Assembly: GCA_024280265.1 (NCBI GenBank)
Contig: JAJRQL010000220.1
Span: 1 to 35,955 of the forward strand
Direction of reading: 5' to 3'
Length of the DNA stretch: 35,955 bases
Source: Deltaproteobacteria bacterium
GTDB taxonomy: Bacteria; Desulfobacterota; Desulfobulbia; Desulfobulbales; Desulfocapsaceae
Below are positions 23,988 through 33,586 of this stretch, piece by piece. The position numbers were made by a program, and so were the translations under genes. The notes under the pieces are model-generated. The model saw only the letters and a list, made by a program, of their open reading frames with translations, searched no databases and had not been told where the DNA came from. The stretch's first letter is position 1; each line of letters starts with the position of its first letter.

Positions 23988-26831
23988 ATGATGGTTTGTC
24001 AAAGGAAGTTTGTTGATCAGTTGTTAATGGTTTCAGGACTGCTGCTTGTTCTGGCTGGAGGGTTTGGTTGTTCAGGAGAAGATCCTGATGAGTTATTTCA
24101 GAAAGGAGTTGAGGCCATCGCAGCCGAGAATCCTGAAGAAGCGATAATCTGGTTCAAAAAGGCCTTGCAGCTTGATCATGAAATGCCCCTGGCTCATTAC
24201 AGGCTGGGTCAGATTTACCACCAGAAAGGTAACGCTAAGGTGGCCTATGGACAGTTATACAGGGCTGTTCAACTGGACCCGGAACTGAAGGAGGCGAGAA
24301 AGGAGCTGATATTTCTCCTTGTCGAAAATCGTGACCTGGATCAGATTGTAAGCACCTGTGAAGACTATTTGAAAATTAATGGGGATGATGAAGAGGTATA
24401 TCTGATATTAGGGAACTCTCTTGCCTATCAGAAGAAGTTCGATGAGGCTGCGGCCATTCTCAAAAGTGCATCTGAAAAGTACCCTGAAAACGAAACTATC
24501 CTGATAAATCTTGCCAGGATTCATGTGATAAATGGTGCTGTCGAGGTGGGACGTACCATGCTTGAAAATCTTGTAAAAGAGAGCCCTGCAAATATTGATG
24601 CCCGGATATCACTCTCTGAAGTATATGGGGTGATAGGGCGTTACGATCTCACTCTCCTGACCCTCGAATCGTTGAAAAAGGACTTCCCGGAAGACACCCG
24701 ATCCTATCAGCTTCTGGCGCAACTCGCTCTTAAGAAGAATCATCCGGAAGAGGCCATGACTGTACTCAGCGAGGCTGAGAGTAAAGGGGTCCATGATTCA
24801 GGGATATTCAGGATGCAGGCCATGATCCTGCATCGTGACGGGAACAAGGAAGAGGCGTTGAACTATTTTAAGAAAGCAGTCGATTCTGCAACAGAAGAGA
24901 GCCGCTCCCTCAATCAGATGATACTGGCTGATTATTATTCATACCTGAAAAAATATAAAGAGGCGCAACAGATTCTAGAGACCGTAATTTCTGAGGACTC
25001 CAGTAAGAAGAAATTGAAGTCAAGGGTCGTTGAATTGTTTCTTCTTCAGGGAGAGTTTGAGCAGGCCAAAAGTTCTGTAGATGCACTTTTAGAGGAAGAT
25101 AGCGGGGACGCACGGGGGCACTACCTGAAGGGTCTTATGATGATGCGGGAAAAAGATGTTGCGGCCGCCCGGAAACAGTTCTCGAAGGCTCAGGAACTGG
25201 CCCCTGATGCTGCTGAAAATCAATTTATGTACGGTCTCACTTTTGTTGATGAATCCCAGGATATTTCCATTACTGAGATAAGTGAGGCGGTGAAAAAGAA
25301 TCCGAATTTACTGAAAGCCAGAATGGCCCTTGCTGAGTTATGTGCAAAAAAAGGTGATTTTCAGGCCAGTCTCGAGGAGCTAGATCGGATCATCGAAAAA
25401 CAGCCCCATGAGAAAAGAGCCCGGGTGTTACGGATCTCCGTTCTTCTTAAAATGTCCCGGCCTGAGATGGCCCTTGCCGATGCCCAGTACCTTGTTGAGA
25501 ATGAGCCTGAAGTGTCCTGGCACAGGTTCCGATTAGCTGAGATCTATTTTTTCACTAAAGAGTACGATAAGGCCTTACCACTCTATTTAACACTTCAGGA
25601 AGAAAAACCTGACAGCGTTCAGGTCCTCAACAGGATCATTTCCATTCATATGCTGAACAGTGAACAGGACAAGGCACTTGAGATTGTAGATACCTTCCTG
25701 GTAAAGTATCCTGATAGCAGTGGGGCAGTACTGACAAAAGCCAAAATATATCTGTCCCAGGGGTATCTTGAGCTGGCCGAGAATGTTCTGTTAGCGGAGG
25801 TGGAGAAGGGTAGGGATGTGGCATCACTGCTCATGCTGGCTGGGTTGTATCAGACGAAAAAAGATAATGATCAGGTTGTATACTATTATAAAAAAGCACT
25901 TGAGATACTTCCTGGTAATGTTTCGGTTCTAATGAACCTTGCCGATTTTTATTTGAAAAATGAAATGTATCGCCAGTCAATTGAGGTATACGAGGAGGTA
26001 CTGGAGCAGAAAAGTGATTTTCTGGCTGCCATGAACAACCTTGCATTTCTCTATACTGAAGTTGGAGGAAATCAGGATCGAGCCCTCGAGTTGGCAGTAA
26101 CAGCGGCTAAAGCTCTCCCGGAAAATCCTGATGTCGCTGATACTCTCGGGTGGATATATGTGGTGAGGCAATCATACACCCAGGCTGAACCTTATCTGAA
26201 ACAAGCGTTGGAAGCCAGACCGGATAACCCGACGATCCTGTATCATATGGGAATGCTCCGGCTGGGGCAGCAGAGATTTGATGACGCCAAAGTGCTCCTT
26301 ACAAAAGCCAGCCAGCAAGAAATCAGTGCTACTGAACTGGCTAAGGTCGATGAGGCTCTCAGTCTGCTGCAGGAAAGACAGGGGGGGATGGAAAAGGCTG
26401 TTGCTGTTTATGAAAGTGGTGATGTGACCCAGGCAACAGAGCTCTTTGAAGAGCTGCTTGCATCAGGATATTTTAATAGTGAAGTTGCTGCAAATTTGGC
26501 CATCCTCTACGTAGAACGGGGTGGTGAGAGTGAAAAGGCCATGGAGCTGGCACTGAAGGCCTATGATAGTCAGCCTGAGAATGCCCTGGTGCTGGATGCT
26601 TTGGGGTGGGTTTACTTCCACCGGGGATCCCTTCTTCTGGCAAAACAGTATATAGAAAAGTCCATAGAGCAGGATGTGGGCTATGGAAGGGCCCATGTGC
26701 ACCTTGCTGCGATATATCTGAAGAAGGGCGATATTGAAGCCGCAAGAGATTCTTTGAAAGCTGCTGAGACCATGGAGTTGGCAACAATTGACAAGCTGAA
26801 GCTGAAAAAGATTCTGGCAAACACTAACTAA
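23988..26831 (+). CDS. PrsT-like TPR-repeat lipoprotein of the exosortase/EPS system
   Basis: The product is a 947-residue protein with an N-terminal hydrophobic segment ending at a lipobox-like GGFGC (Cys28; the -3 residue is Gly rather than Leu), followed almost entirely by tetratricopeptide repeats. Examples are ENPEEAIIWFKKALQLDHEMPLAHYRLGQIY, ALYYYKKAL-type units, and two similar copies of LALDTLGWIY/VLDALGWVYFHRG near the end. Length and layout match the PEP-CTERM-system TPR lipoprotein family (PrsT), found beside exosortases and EPS genes. It probably scaffolds export in the envelope. A GTG at 23937 could add 17 residues, but AGGTG before the ATG at 23988 and the compact leader favour the latter. 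It converges with the SLBB gene 31 bases away. Confidence 0.8.
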   Translation: MMVCQRKFVDQLLMVSGLLLVLAGGFGCSGEDPDELFQKGVEAIAAENPEEAIIWFKKALQLDHEMPLAHYRLGQIYHQKGNAKVAYGQLYRAVQLDPELKEARKELIFLLVENRDLDQIVSTCEDYLKINGDDEEVYLILGNSLAYQKKFDEAAAILKSASEKYPENETILINLARIHVINGAVEVGRTMLENLVKESPANIDARISLSEVYGVIGRYDLTLLTLESLKKDFPEDTRSYQLLAQLALKKNHPEEAMTVLSEAESKGVHDSGIFRMQAMILHRDGNKEEALNYFKKAVDSATEESRSLNQMILADYYSYLKKYKEAQQILETVISEDSSKKKLKSRVVELFLLQGEFEQAKSSVDALLEEDSGDARGHYLKGLMMMREKDVAAARKQFSKAQELAPDAAENQFMYGLTFVDESQDISITEISEAVKKNPNLLKARMALAELCAKKGDFQASLEELDRIIEKQPHEKRARVLRISVLLKMSRPEMALADAQYLVENEPEVSWHRFRLAEIYFFTKEYDKALPLYLTLQEEKPDSVQVLNRIISIHMLNSEQDKALEIVDTFLVKYPDSSGAVLTKAKIYLSQGYLELAENVLLAEVEKGRDVASLLMLAGLYQTKKDNDQVVYYYKKALEILPGNVSVLMNLADFYLKNEMYRQSIEVYEEVLEQKSDFLAAMNNLAFLYTEVGGNQDRALELAVTAAKALPENPDVADTLGWIYVVRQSYTQAEPYLKQALEARPDNPTILYHMGMLRLGQQRFDDAKVLLTKASQQEISATELAKVDEALSLLQERQGGMEKAVAVYESGDVTQATELFEELLASGYFNSEVAANLAILYVERGGESEKAMELALKAYDSQPENALVLDALGWVYFHRGSLLLAKQYIEKSIEQDVGYGRAHVHLAAIYLKKGDIEAARDSLKAAETMELATIDKLKLKKILANTN

Positions 26832-26862
26832 TGTGGCTCAAGGCGTTTTCTTTATTGTGCCG

Positions 26863-28095
26863 CTAAGGGATATAAATAATGTCATCGGCTTTTAACTGGA
26901 AGTCAACGTCAGGTTGTTCAGCTTTCAGAGCTTTATCATAATTGTAAGTAAGGTTTTTTTGCTTGCCGTCTACTCTGCGAATGATGAAAATATCATTGGT
27001 GTCGGCAAAAGTGTTAACGCCTCCTGCCTGAGCAATGGCTTGAAGAGGGGTCATCCCGGGAGTAAAAGGTTGCAGACCACGATTGTTGCTGCCCGGGCCG
27101 GTAATTGTGATGGTTTCGGGTGCGGCGACCAGGTTACCGGTTCCATCTGCAGAAACCATTTCGCTTCTGGGTACTCGAACGATATCTCCACCCTGGATTG
27201 CTGGAAAAGATGCGGGACTGCTGGCTGCACTGGAGTCGAATAAGCCCTTCATGTTGAATATCTCTCTGGCACCATCAGCTCGCATGATCTGGATTTCCGA
27301 GAGATCAGCATTTGCAGTTTCCCCCCCTGCGGTGATGAGGAGATCGAGTAGGTTTGTCCCTTTTCCTTTGGGAACAGGGTAAATACCAGGATTGCGCACA
27401 GCACCAAAGATACGTATCTTTGAGGTATTGAGCATGGACTCATCACCGCTGAGATCATCTGCTGCAACCATCAGGGGAACAAATACGGTGTCATTTTCAA
27501 TCAATTTTGGCAGAATGGCTGTGTTTCCCTCAAGGAGGTATTGCTGGATATTGGCGTGGATTTGCTGAGGAGTGCCATCTTTTATTCTGGTGATTGTTAC
27601 TCGGGCAAGATCGGCTCCTTCCAAACTCCCGCCTGCCTGGCTGAGAATTGTCTGAATATTTGCGGATTCCGGTATATTGTACCATCCGGGATTAACTACA
27701 TGGCCAAGGATCTGGATATAGTGCCTTTTTTCAATGAGATTCACAGAGGCGTGATCGCTCTTGGAAAGATATTTTGGCAGGTTGTCGGTGAGCATTTGAC
27801 TGATCTGATTTGTGGTGTAGCCGGATATTTTGATATTCCCCTGGCTTGGGAGGAAAATAAACCCGTGCCGATCTACCTCTACTTTCTCTTTAAAGTAGTT
27901 TCTTTCAGTGGGAGAAAATTCGCTGGTCACTTCTTTTGGAATGATGACATAAAGAAGGTCGCCATTGTCAATTATGGCGCTGGTATCCTTGGGAGATTCG
28001 GCAGCACAGGCAGAGCCGATCAGCAAAGCAATAAGGATTGGAAGAGCTGGAAGAGATACAAGGAAATATTTTACCGTATGAGGTATTTTGTTCAT
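26863..28095 (-). CDS. SLBB-domain polysaccharide export protein (Wza-like)
   Basis: The 410-residue exported protein has an N-terminal signal (VKYFLVSLPALPILIALLIGSACAA), a polysaccharide export domain (GDLLYVIIPKE ... VDRHGFIFLPSQGNIKISGYT, about 45-125), and three SLBB-type repeats: IQILGHVVNPGWYNIP, IRIFGAVRNPGIYPV and ITITGPGSNNRGLQPFTPG. Wza-like proteins form the outer-membrane pore for exopolysaccharide. Cys near the signal cleavage site might be lipidated, but the lipobox is poor (GSAC). The ATG at 28095 has AAGGA eight bases upstream; an upstream ATG at 28149 gives an unlikely leader. It is divergent from galE. Confidence 0.85.
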   Translation of the reverse strand: MNKIPHTVKYFLVSLPALPILIALLIGSACAAESPKDTSAIIDNGDLLYVIIPKEVTSEFSPTERNYFKEKVEVDRHGFIFLPSQGNIKISGYTTNQISQMLTDNLPKYLSKSDHASVNLIEKRHYIQILGHVVNPGWYNIPESANIQTILSQAGGSLEGADLARVTITRIKDGTPQQIHANIQQYLLEGNTAILPKLIENDTVFVPLMVAADDLSGDESMLNTSKIRIFGAVRNPGIYPVPKGKGTNLLDLLITAGGETANADLSEIQIMRADGAREIFNMKGLFDSSAASSPASFPAIQGGDIVRVPRSEMVSADGTGNLVAAPETITITGPGSNNRGLQPFTPGMTPLQAIAQAGGVNTFADTNDIFIIRRVDGKQKNLTYNYDKALKAEQPDVDFQLKADDIIYIP

Positions 28096-28439
28096 GGGGT
28101 GTCCTTGAATAGGGCTGAATGAGTAATGAAATTTCAACAATATTACCACCTTTCACATTGACTTGGCAATAGAGTTTCCTGGCCGGATGTCCAAGTTGTA
28201 GAGACTTGAATTTATAGCATGTTTTCGGGGTGACAAAGGATTGATCTTGAATTGAGTTCGCAATAGTGTTATGTCGCAAATTGGTTTATAAAAACGAATA
28301 GTTAATCCTGAACCCCAGGTGTCTTTGTAAGTTCCCCCGGTATGTGTAACGATTTGTTGTCGTCGAGACAAAGTAACCTAATGGATTACTGTCAAACGTG
28401 TAACGATTCCAGGCTAACATAAAAAATGGGTATAAAAAT
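28096..28439. other. divergent intergenic region with an 11-bp direct repeat
   Basis: This 344-base gap separates the SLBB gene and galE and encodes nothing I can support. GTGTAACGATT occurs twice in direct orientation (28344-28354 and 28398-28408), 54 bases apart, about five helical turns. It is a candidate pair of regulator sites serving one or both genes. Confidence 0.5.
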
Positions 28440-29453
28440 ATGAATGTTTTAGTGACCGGTGGTGCTGGCTATATCGGGAGTCATACCTGTCTCGAATTGC
28501 TGGCGGCCGGAAATCGTGTGATTGTCCTCGATAATCTGTCTAACTCTAGTCGGGAGGCATTAAACCGGGTTAAAAAAATAACCGGAAAACAGGTGCAGTT
28601 TTTTGAGGCAGATCTCCTTGACTCCGCTGCTGTTGCTGGGGTCTTCAATGCCTGCCCTGACATAGATTCTGTCATCCACTTTGCCGGATTGAAGGCTGTG
28701 GGAGAGTCTGTTGAGCAACCCCAGAGGTATTATGAAAATAATGTGACAGGGACTCTTAATCTCACCCGGATCATGGCAGAATACAATGTGAAAAACATAG
28801 TTTTTTCCTCTTCCGCCACAGTTTATGGCGATCCGGCTACAGTACCCATAACGGAAGACTTTCCACTCTCCTGTACCAACCCGTATGGACGCAGCAAATT
28901 AATGGTGGAAGAAATTCTCAGTGATTTAAATGTTGCCGATCCCCTGTGGAATGTGGCCCTTCTTCGCTATTTTAATCCTGTGGGAGCCCACGAAAGCGGC
29001 ATGATTGGAGAAGACCCCAATGGTATTCCAAACAACCTGATGCCCTATATTTCTCAGGTGGCAGTGGGCGTCCTTGAAGAGCTCTCAGTTTTCGGGAATG
29101 ATTATCCAACTCCTGATGGAACCGGCGTGCGTGATTATATTCATGTGGTCGATCTGGCTCAGGGGCACCTGAAAGCCCTCGAAAAATTGTCCACCAGTCC
29201 CGGTGTGGTTGTTTATAATCTGGGTACAGGCAATGGTTTCAGTGTACTTGATATGGTGCATGCCTTTGAAGAGGTGTCCGGTAAGAAGGTTACCCATAAG
29301 ATTACAGCAAGGAGGGTTGGTGATATTGCTCAATGTTATGCAGATCCGGGGCTTGCTGCAACAGAACTTGGCTGGGAGGCGAGCCGTGGCCTGGATGCAA
29401 TGTGTAAGGATACCTGGCGCTGGCAGTCTCGGAACCCCAAGGGATACCGCTGA
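28440..29453 (+). CDS. galE: UDP-glucose 4-epimerase
   Basis: GalE interconverts UDP-glucose and UDP-galactose with bound NAD. The 337-residue length is standard. Motifs are [31 protein letters not shown], the [10 protein letters not shown] strand with catalytic Ser, and YGRSK (catalytic Tyr and Lys). [18 protein letters not shown] follows. There is no clear ribosome binding site before the ATG. It supplies precursors for the surrounding EPS genes. Confidence 0.95.
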   Translation: MNVLVTGGAGYIGSHTCLELLAAGNRVIVLDNLSNSSREALNRVKKITGKQVQFFEADLLDSAAVAGVFNACPDIDSVIHFAGLKAVGESVEQPQRYYENNVTGTLNLTRIMAEYNVKNIVFSSSATVYGDPATVPITEDFPLSCTNPYGRSKLMVEEILSDLNVADPLWNVALLRYFNPVGAHESGMIGEDPNGIPNNLMPYISQVAVGVLEELSVFGNDYPTPDGTGVRDYIHVVDLAQGHLKALEKLSTSPGVVVYNLGTGNGFSVLDMVHAFEEVSGKKVTHKITARRVGDIAQCYADPGLAATELGWEASRGLDAMCKDTWRWQSRNPKGYR

Positions 29454-29717
29454 TTGTGTCAACTGTTGCCAGGCAGGTTATTTGTTATAATAAGTATTTT
29501 GCTTCATAAAAACTGCAATAAAAAACAGCTAAGCGAGGCACGAGACTCCGAGAAACCGTGAAAGCTTTTTGGAATTAGAAAGTTAGAGTCAGAGTTCCCA
29601 CCGGGGCACTTACGCCCCTCAAGGGGTACAGAAAAGAGTCCAGTGACTCTAAAAAGTTTTCGGACTTGTCGGGTTAGAATATCTTTTGGGGGATGGTTTG
29701 TGGTATATTTGAATTCT
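29454..29717. ncRNA. structured non-coding region upstream of ugd (candidate RNA element)
   Basis: No ORF is supported between galE and ugd. From about 29541 to 29672 several nested helices can form. They are GAAAGCTTTTT (29560-29570) with AAAAAGTTTTC (29651-29661, one G-U), TTAGAGTCA (29583-29591) with TGACTCTAA (29644-29652), and an inner GGGGC/GCCCC hairpin (about 29603-29617). TCCGA/TCGGA and GAC/GTC lie outside. The first two helices overlap by two bases and so would partly compete. It may be a small RNA, a leader of ugd, or a mobile-element remnant. I recognise no known family. Confidence 0.4.
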
Positions 29718-29845
29718 GATGGCGTCGTAAAAAACTCTTCACCTCCTTCGTTGCTTCATATTTTCAATTATTACGACGTGCTCTAGTATGCCGAAACAGT
29801 TGAAAATGTCTCTGCCTTGGATGCGAAGTTTTTTGTTTAGCCATC
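29718..29845. repeat. fold-back (MITE-like) repeat with GATGGC termini
   Basis: GATGGC (29718-29723) and GCCATC (29840-29845) bound a 128-bp imperfect inverted repeat centred near the CTAG at 29783. Its core, around CTCTAGTATG ... CAGTTGAAAATG, matches the core of the 4803-4947 element, but the termini differ. Its left arm is shared with the partial copy near 1280. It ends 66 bases before ugd. Confidence 0.6.
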
Positions 29846-29911
29846 TACAATTTCAGGTTTCTAAGAGACCATCAATTTGATTAACTGAAAATCTTATATC
29901 GGAAATCGCTT

Positions 29912-31222
29912 ATGAATATAACAATGATTGGAACGGGCTATGTTGGCCTTGTTACGGGAGCCTGCCTGGCAGAGTTTGGGCATCGGGTTATCTGTATGGA
30001 CAAAGATACTGAAAAGATCAACAGTCTTCTGGGTGGAGAAATTCCCATCTATGAACCCGGGCTTGATGCCCTGGTCGCAAAAAATGTAAAGGATGGCAGA
30101 TTGAAATTTTCTTCTGACCTTGCCGATTGTGTCCCTGATGCTCAGGCCATTTTTATCGCAGTGGGTACTCCATCATCGCGGCGTGGTGACGGGTATGCGG
30201 ATCTCAGTTATATATATTCTGCAGCAAAAGACATAGCTGGACATCTGTCCGGTTATACAGTCGTGGTGGATAAGAGTACGGTTCCAGTTGGTACCGCGAG
30301 GCAGGTTCTGAGAATTATAAAAGAAGCCAATGCAGAAGCAGACTTTGACGTTGCATCTAATCCTGAATTTTTACGGGAGGGTGCAGCTATAAGTGACTTT
30401 ATGCGGCCTGACCGGGTAGTGGTTGGTACTGATTCGGACAAGGCGCGTGAGGTGATGAAAGAGGTGTATGATCCTCTCTATCTTCTCTCCACCCCTTTTG
30501 TTTTTACCGGTCTTGAATCAGCTGAACTTATTAAATATGCAGCCAACGCCTTTCTGGCCATGAAAATATCTTTTATCAATGAGATGTCCACCCTTTGTGA
30601 AGAGGTAGGGGCTGATGTGGTTGATCTTGCCAAAGGTATTGGCCTTGATGGCAGGATCGGCAGCAAGTTTCTCCATCCCGGACCCGGCTATGGTGGGTCA
30701 TGTTTTCCTAAAGATACCATTGCCTTGTTGCGAATTGCCCAGGAAAATGGTGTCACAGCACGTTCTGTTGAGGCCGCAGTTGAAATAAATGCAGCCCAGA
30801 AGGCAAGAATGGTGAAAAAAATCCGGGATGCATTGGGAGGGAATGAGGCTGGGAAAACCATTGCAGCACTGGGACTGGCCTTTAAACCCGAAACAGACGA
30901 TCTGCGCGAATCGCCACCTCTGTCCATTCTTCCGTCTTTGGTTGAAAAAGGTGCCATTGTCAGGGCTCATGATCCGCAGGCCATGATAGAGGCAAAGAAG
31001 ATGTATCCCGATTTTACTTATGTAAATAATGCTTATGAGGCCTGTGAAGGGGCTGATGTGGTTGTTCTTTTCACTGAGTGGAATCAATATCGTGCATTAA
31101 ATCTTAAAGAGTTGAAAGAAAAAATGACAGGCTCTGTTTTTGTTGATCTGCGCAATGTGTATTCACCAAAACTGATTGAAGAGGCCGGTTTTACATATCA
31201 TGGACTTGGCAGGAAATTTTGA
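29912..31222 (+). CDS. ugd: UDP-glucose 6-dehydrogenase
   Basis: Ugd oxidises UDP-glucose to UDP-glucuronate with two NAD+, a precursor for acidic exopolysaccharide. The 436-residue protein has the NAD motif MIGTGYVGLVTGACLA, KSTVPVGTA, SNPEFLREG, ELIKYAANAFLAMKISFINE, and the catalytic Cys264 in GPGYGGSCFPKDT. C-terminal GLAFKPETDDLRESP is also present. It is preceded by the structured region and repeat rather than directly following galE. Confidence 0.95.
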   Translation: MNITMIGTGYVGLVTGACLAEFGHRVICMDKDTEKINSLLGGEIPIYEPGLDALVAKNVKDGRLKFSSDLADCVPDAQAIFIAVGTPSSRRGDGYADLSYIYSAAKDIAGHLSGYTVVVDKSTVPVGTARQVLRIIKEANAEADFDVASNPEFLREGAAISDFMRPDRVVVGTDSDKAREVMKEVYDPLYLLSTPFVFTGLESAELIKYAANAFLAMKISFINEMSTLCEEVGADVVDLAKGIGLDGRIGSKFLHPGPGYGGSCFPKDTIALLRIAQENGVTARSVEAAVEINAAQKARMVKKIRDALGGNEAGKTIAALGLAFKPETDDLRESPPLSILPSLVEKGAIVRAHDPQAMIEAKKMYPDFTYVNNAYEACEGADVVVLFTEWNQYRALNLKELKEKMTGSVFVDLRNVYSPKLIEEAGFTYHGLGRKF

Positions 31223-31304
31223 AGTAATTATATTACCGTCACCTGACCCTGTTGCAGCTGGCCGTCCTGGTGACCAGTGAATTCTGAAAGAAGAAGAATA
31301 AAAT

Positions 31305-32723
31305 ATGTATGATTCTCGTTCAATAGAGCTGGATAGAACAGTTTTTCTTCTCGATGTGCTCATATCTGTATCGGTATTTATTTTTTCGTTTCAAATAAGA
31401 AACTTTTTTCGTTTAGACGGTGAAGTAGATCTTTATAGCCACCTGTTCCTTCTGCCCCTTTTGCTGGTTTTAATTATCAGCCTTCTCTCAAATTTCGGGG
31501 CGTATGATCTCCCGCGAAATTCCACCGCTGTTCGATATGTGTGGGCAGTGTTCCGGGCTGTGTTCCTTGGAGTTGGGGTTGTCCTGATTCTTCTGTTCCT
31601 GTTCAAGATTCAATATATCAGTCGTGCGGTAATTATAACATTTGCAGCTACTGAGTTTATGGCTCTCGCTCTTTTCCGTATTGCTGTCAGAAGGTACTAT
31701 TTTTATTTAATAGCCACAGGAAAATATTCTTTAAAAGTTCTGGTTGTCGGCACAGGAGACAGGGCTAAGGATTTAATTGAAGAACTTGGCAGGCAGGCGG
31801 ACTGGGGAGTCAAAATAATTGGCTACCTTGATCCTGATCCTGATCCTGAGCGTGTCGGGAGGGAGATCAGGGGTGCTGTGGTTCTGGGGACCTTGGGTGA
31901 TATTGATAAATGTTTGAAAAATCATGTAATTGATGAAGTGATTGTTGCGATACCACGATCCATGCTGGAAGATGTCGAATCCATAGTTATTGCTTGTGAA
32001 GAAGAGGGCATTAAACTTCGTTTTATGGTGGACATTTTTAATGTCCGGGTGGCGAAAATTTCTCTGACGCTGCTTGGTGAAATTCCACTGTTGACAATGG
32101 AATCAGTTGTTCAGGATTCTACGCAACTATTGCTGAAACGTATCTTTGATTTTTCGTTCACTCTTCTGGCAATGCCTTTTGTCCTTCCGGTGATAGCACT
32201 TGCAGGGCTTGCTATAAAGATCGATTCCCCGGGACCTGTCTTTTTTGTTCAGCAGCGGGTCGGGTTGCGAAAACAGATCTTTCCCATGATCAAGTTGCGC
32301 TCCATGTATAACGATGCAGAAGGGAGACTGGTGGAAATAGAACATCTGAATGAAGCAGAAGGGCCCATCTTCAAAATGGAAAACGATCCCCGTATCACCC
32401 GGGTTGGCAGATTTATACGACGTACCAGTATAGACGAATTGCCGCAGTTGTTTAATGTGCTGCGCGGGGAGATGAGTCTGGTGGGGCCTCGTCCCATGTC
32501 CATTCGCGATGTGGAGCTGTTTGACAGGGGTATTCAACGCAAGCGTTTCAGTGTGAAACCGGGGCTGACCTGCATCTGGCAGATCTCGGGGAGAAGCGAT
32601 CTACCCTTTCACAAATGGTTGGAACTTGATCTTGAATATATTGAAAACTGGTCCCTGGCATTGGATTTGAAGATATTGCTTAAAACCCCTTGGGCAGTAC
32701 TCAGTGCAAAAGGAGCGGCCTGA
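31305..32723 (+). CDS. polyprenyl glycosylphosphotransferase (EPS-initiating sugar transferase, WbaP/EpsB type)
   Basis: The enzyme transfers a sugar-1-phosphate from a nucleotide sugar to undecaprenyl phosphate, starting EPS repeat-unit synthesis. The 472-residue protein has several N-terminal membrane helices (about residues 12-125), a Rossmann-like region (VLVVGTGDRAKDLIEEL ... IIGYLDPDP), another hydrophobic segment (about 290-310), and the C-terminal transferase core KIDSPGPVFFVQQRVGLRKQIFPMIKLRSM, DELPQLFNVLRGEMSLVGPRP and KPGLTCIWQISGRS. This layout is that of exosortase-associated sugar transferases. AAGAAGAAG precedes the start. Confidence 0.9.
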   Translation: MYDSRSIELDRTVFLLDVLISVSVFIFSFQIRNFFRLDGEVDLYSHLFLLPLLLVLIISLLSNFGAYDLPRNSTAVRYVWAVFRAVFLGVGVVLILLFLFKIQYISRAVIITFAATEFMALALFRIAVRRYYFYLIATGKYSLKVLVVGTGDRAKDLIEELGRQADWGVKIIGYLDPDPDPERVGREIRGAVVLGTLGDIDKCLKNHVIDEVIVAIPRSMLEDVESIVIACEEEGIKLRFMVDIFNVRVAKISLTLLGEIPLLTMESVVQDSTQLLLKRIFDFSFTLLAMPFVLPVIALAGLAIKIDSPGPVFFVQQRVGLRKQIFPMIKLRSMYNDAEGRLVEIEHLNEAEGPIFKMENDPRITRVGRFIRRTSIDELPQLFNVLRGEMSLVGPRPMSIRDVELFDRGIQRKRFSVKPGLTCIWQISGRSDLPFHKWLELDLEYIENWSLALDLKILLKTPWAVLSAKGAA

Positions 32724-32756
32724 TGCCTGGTGTATTGTCGAGCAACATGGAGAATA

Positions 32757-33586
32757 ATGGGTAAAATAAAAGCATGGAAAATAGTTTTAATCATACTAAC
32801 TGGTGCATTTTTGTTGCTGCATATATGCCGGCCTTTCAGATTCTTGTTGAAAAATGGCTGAATTCTGAAGAGTATAGCCATGCCTTCCTGACCCTTCCTC
32901 TTCTTGTATATATGGTATGGGGAAACAGAGAAGAGCTGCAGAACAGGCCGCCACGCTATTCCTCGACCGGCCTGGCTCTTGTTCTTGTTTCCACCGCCTG
33001 CTATCTTTTTGCACTCTTGACTCAGGTACCCACCTTTATCTCTCTGTCTCTCTATTTCACCCTTGTTGGTGTTCTGATTTACCTTGCCGGAATCCAGTCT
33101 GTCAGGTTGCTCTTTACCCCTTTGATTCTGCTTCTTATCCTTATTCCAGTTCCGGAACAGCTTTACATTAAGCTTACTTTTCCTCTGCAGCTGAAGGTGT
33201 CACAGGTGAGTGAAGTTTTGCTTGAGTTGTTTGGTGTTCCCGTTTTACGGGAGGGAAACGTGATGCATAGCCCTGGCAAGAGTTTTGAAGTTGTGGAAGC
33301 GTGCAGCGGGATGCGTTCCATCATTACTCTGCTTACTCTCAGTCTTATCATGGGATATTTCATGCTGAAGAGAAGGGTGGCTAAAATCATCTTGCTGCTA
33401 ACCTCCATTCCAATTGCCATAGCTGTAAATATTCTCCGGGTGAGTGCAATGATACTGCTCTATCATTATTTTCAGTTGGATCTTTCTGTGGGTTCTCTTC
33501 ACACTTTTACAGGCCTTCTGGTTTTCGTCCTTGCCTTTGTCATGCTGTTGTTGGTCCACAAAGTACTCGAGTATAGGGAGATTTAA
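32757..33586 (+). CDS. exosortase, apparently frameshifted near its start
   Basis: Exosortases are polytopic membrane cysteine proteases/transpeptidases that process PEP-CTERM-like tails. The main frame (from 32774) holds the catalytic triad: Cys177 in VVEACSGMRS, Arg222 in VNILRVSAM and His243 in GSLHTFTG (numbering from 32774). The best start, however, is ATG at 32757 with GGAG just upstream. It reads MGKIKAWKIVLIILTGAF, a typical N-terminal helix, then runs out of frame and stops at 32859. Adding one T to the T5 run at 32808-32812 joins it to VAAYMPAFQILVEKWLNSEEYSHAFL. The ATG at 32774 has no ribosome binding site and yields a polar, atypical start. The exosortase subtype is not determined. 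Confidence 0.85.

Noticed and set aside
29454-29911. tRNA gene or CRISPR array in the long gap before ugd
   Set aside because: No cloverleaf with a T-loop motif and no regularly spaced direct repeats were found; the complementarity is nested hairpins and an inverted repeat.
32802-32822. Programmed -1 frameshift in the exosortase
   Set aside because: The T5 run does not form a canonical X XXY YYZ slippery heptamer in the starting frame, and I saw no obvious stimulatory hairpin. A simple one-base indel explains it better.
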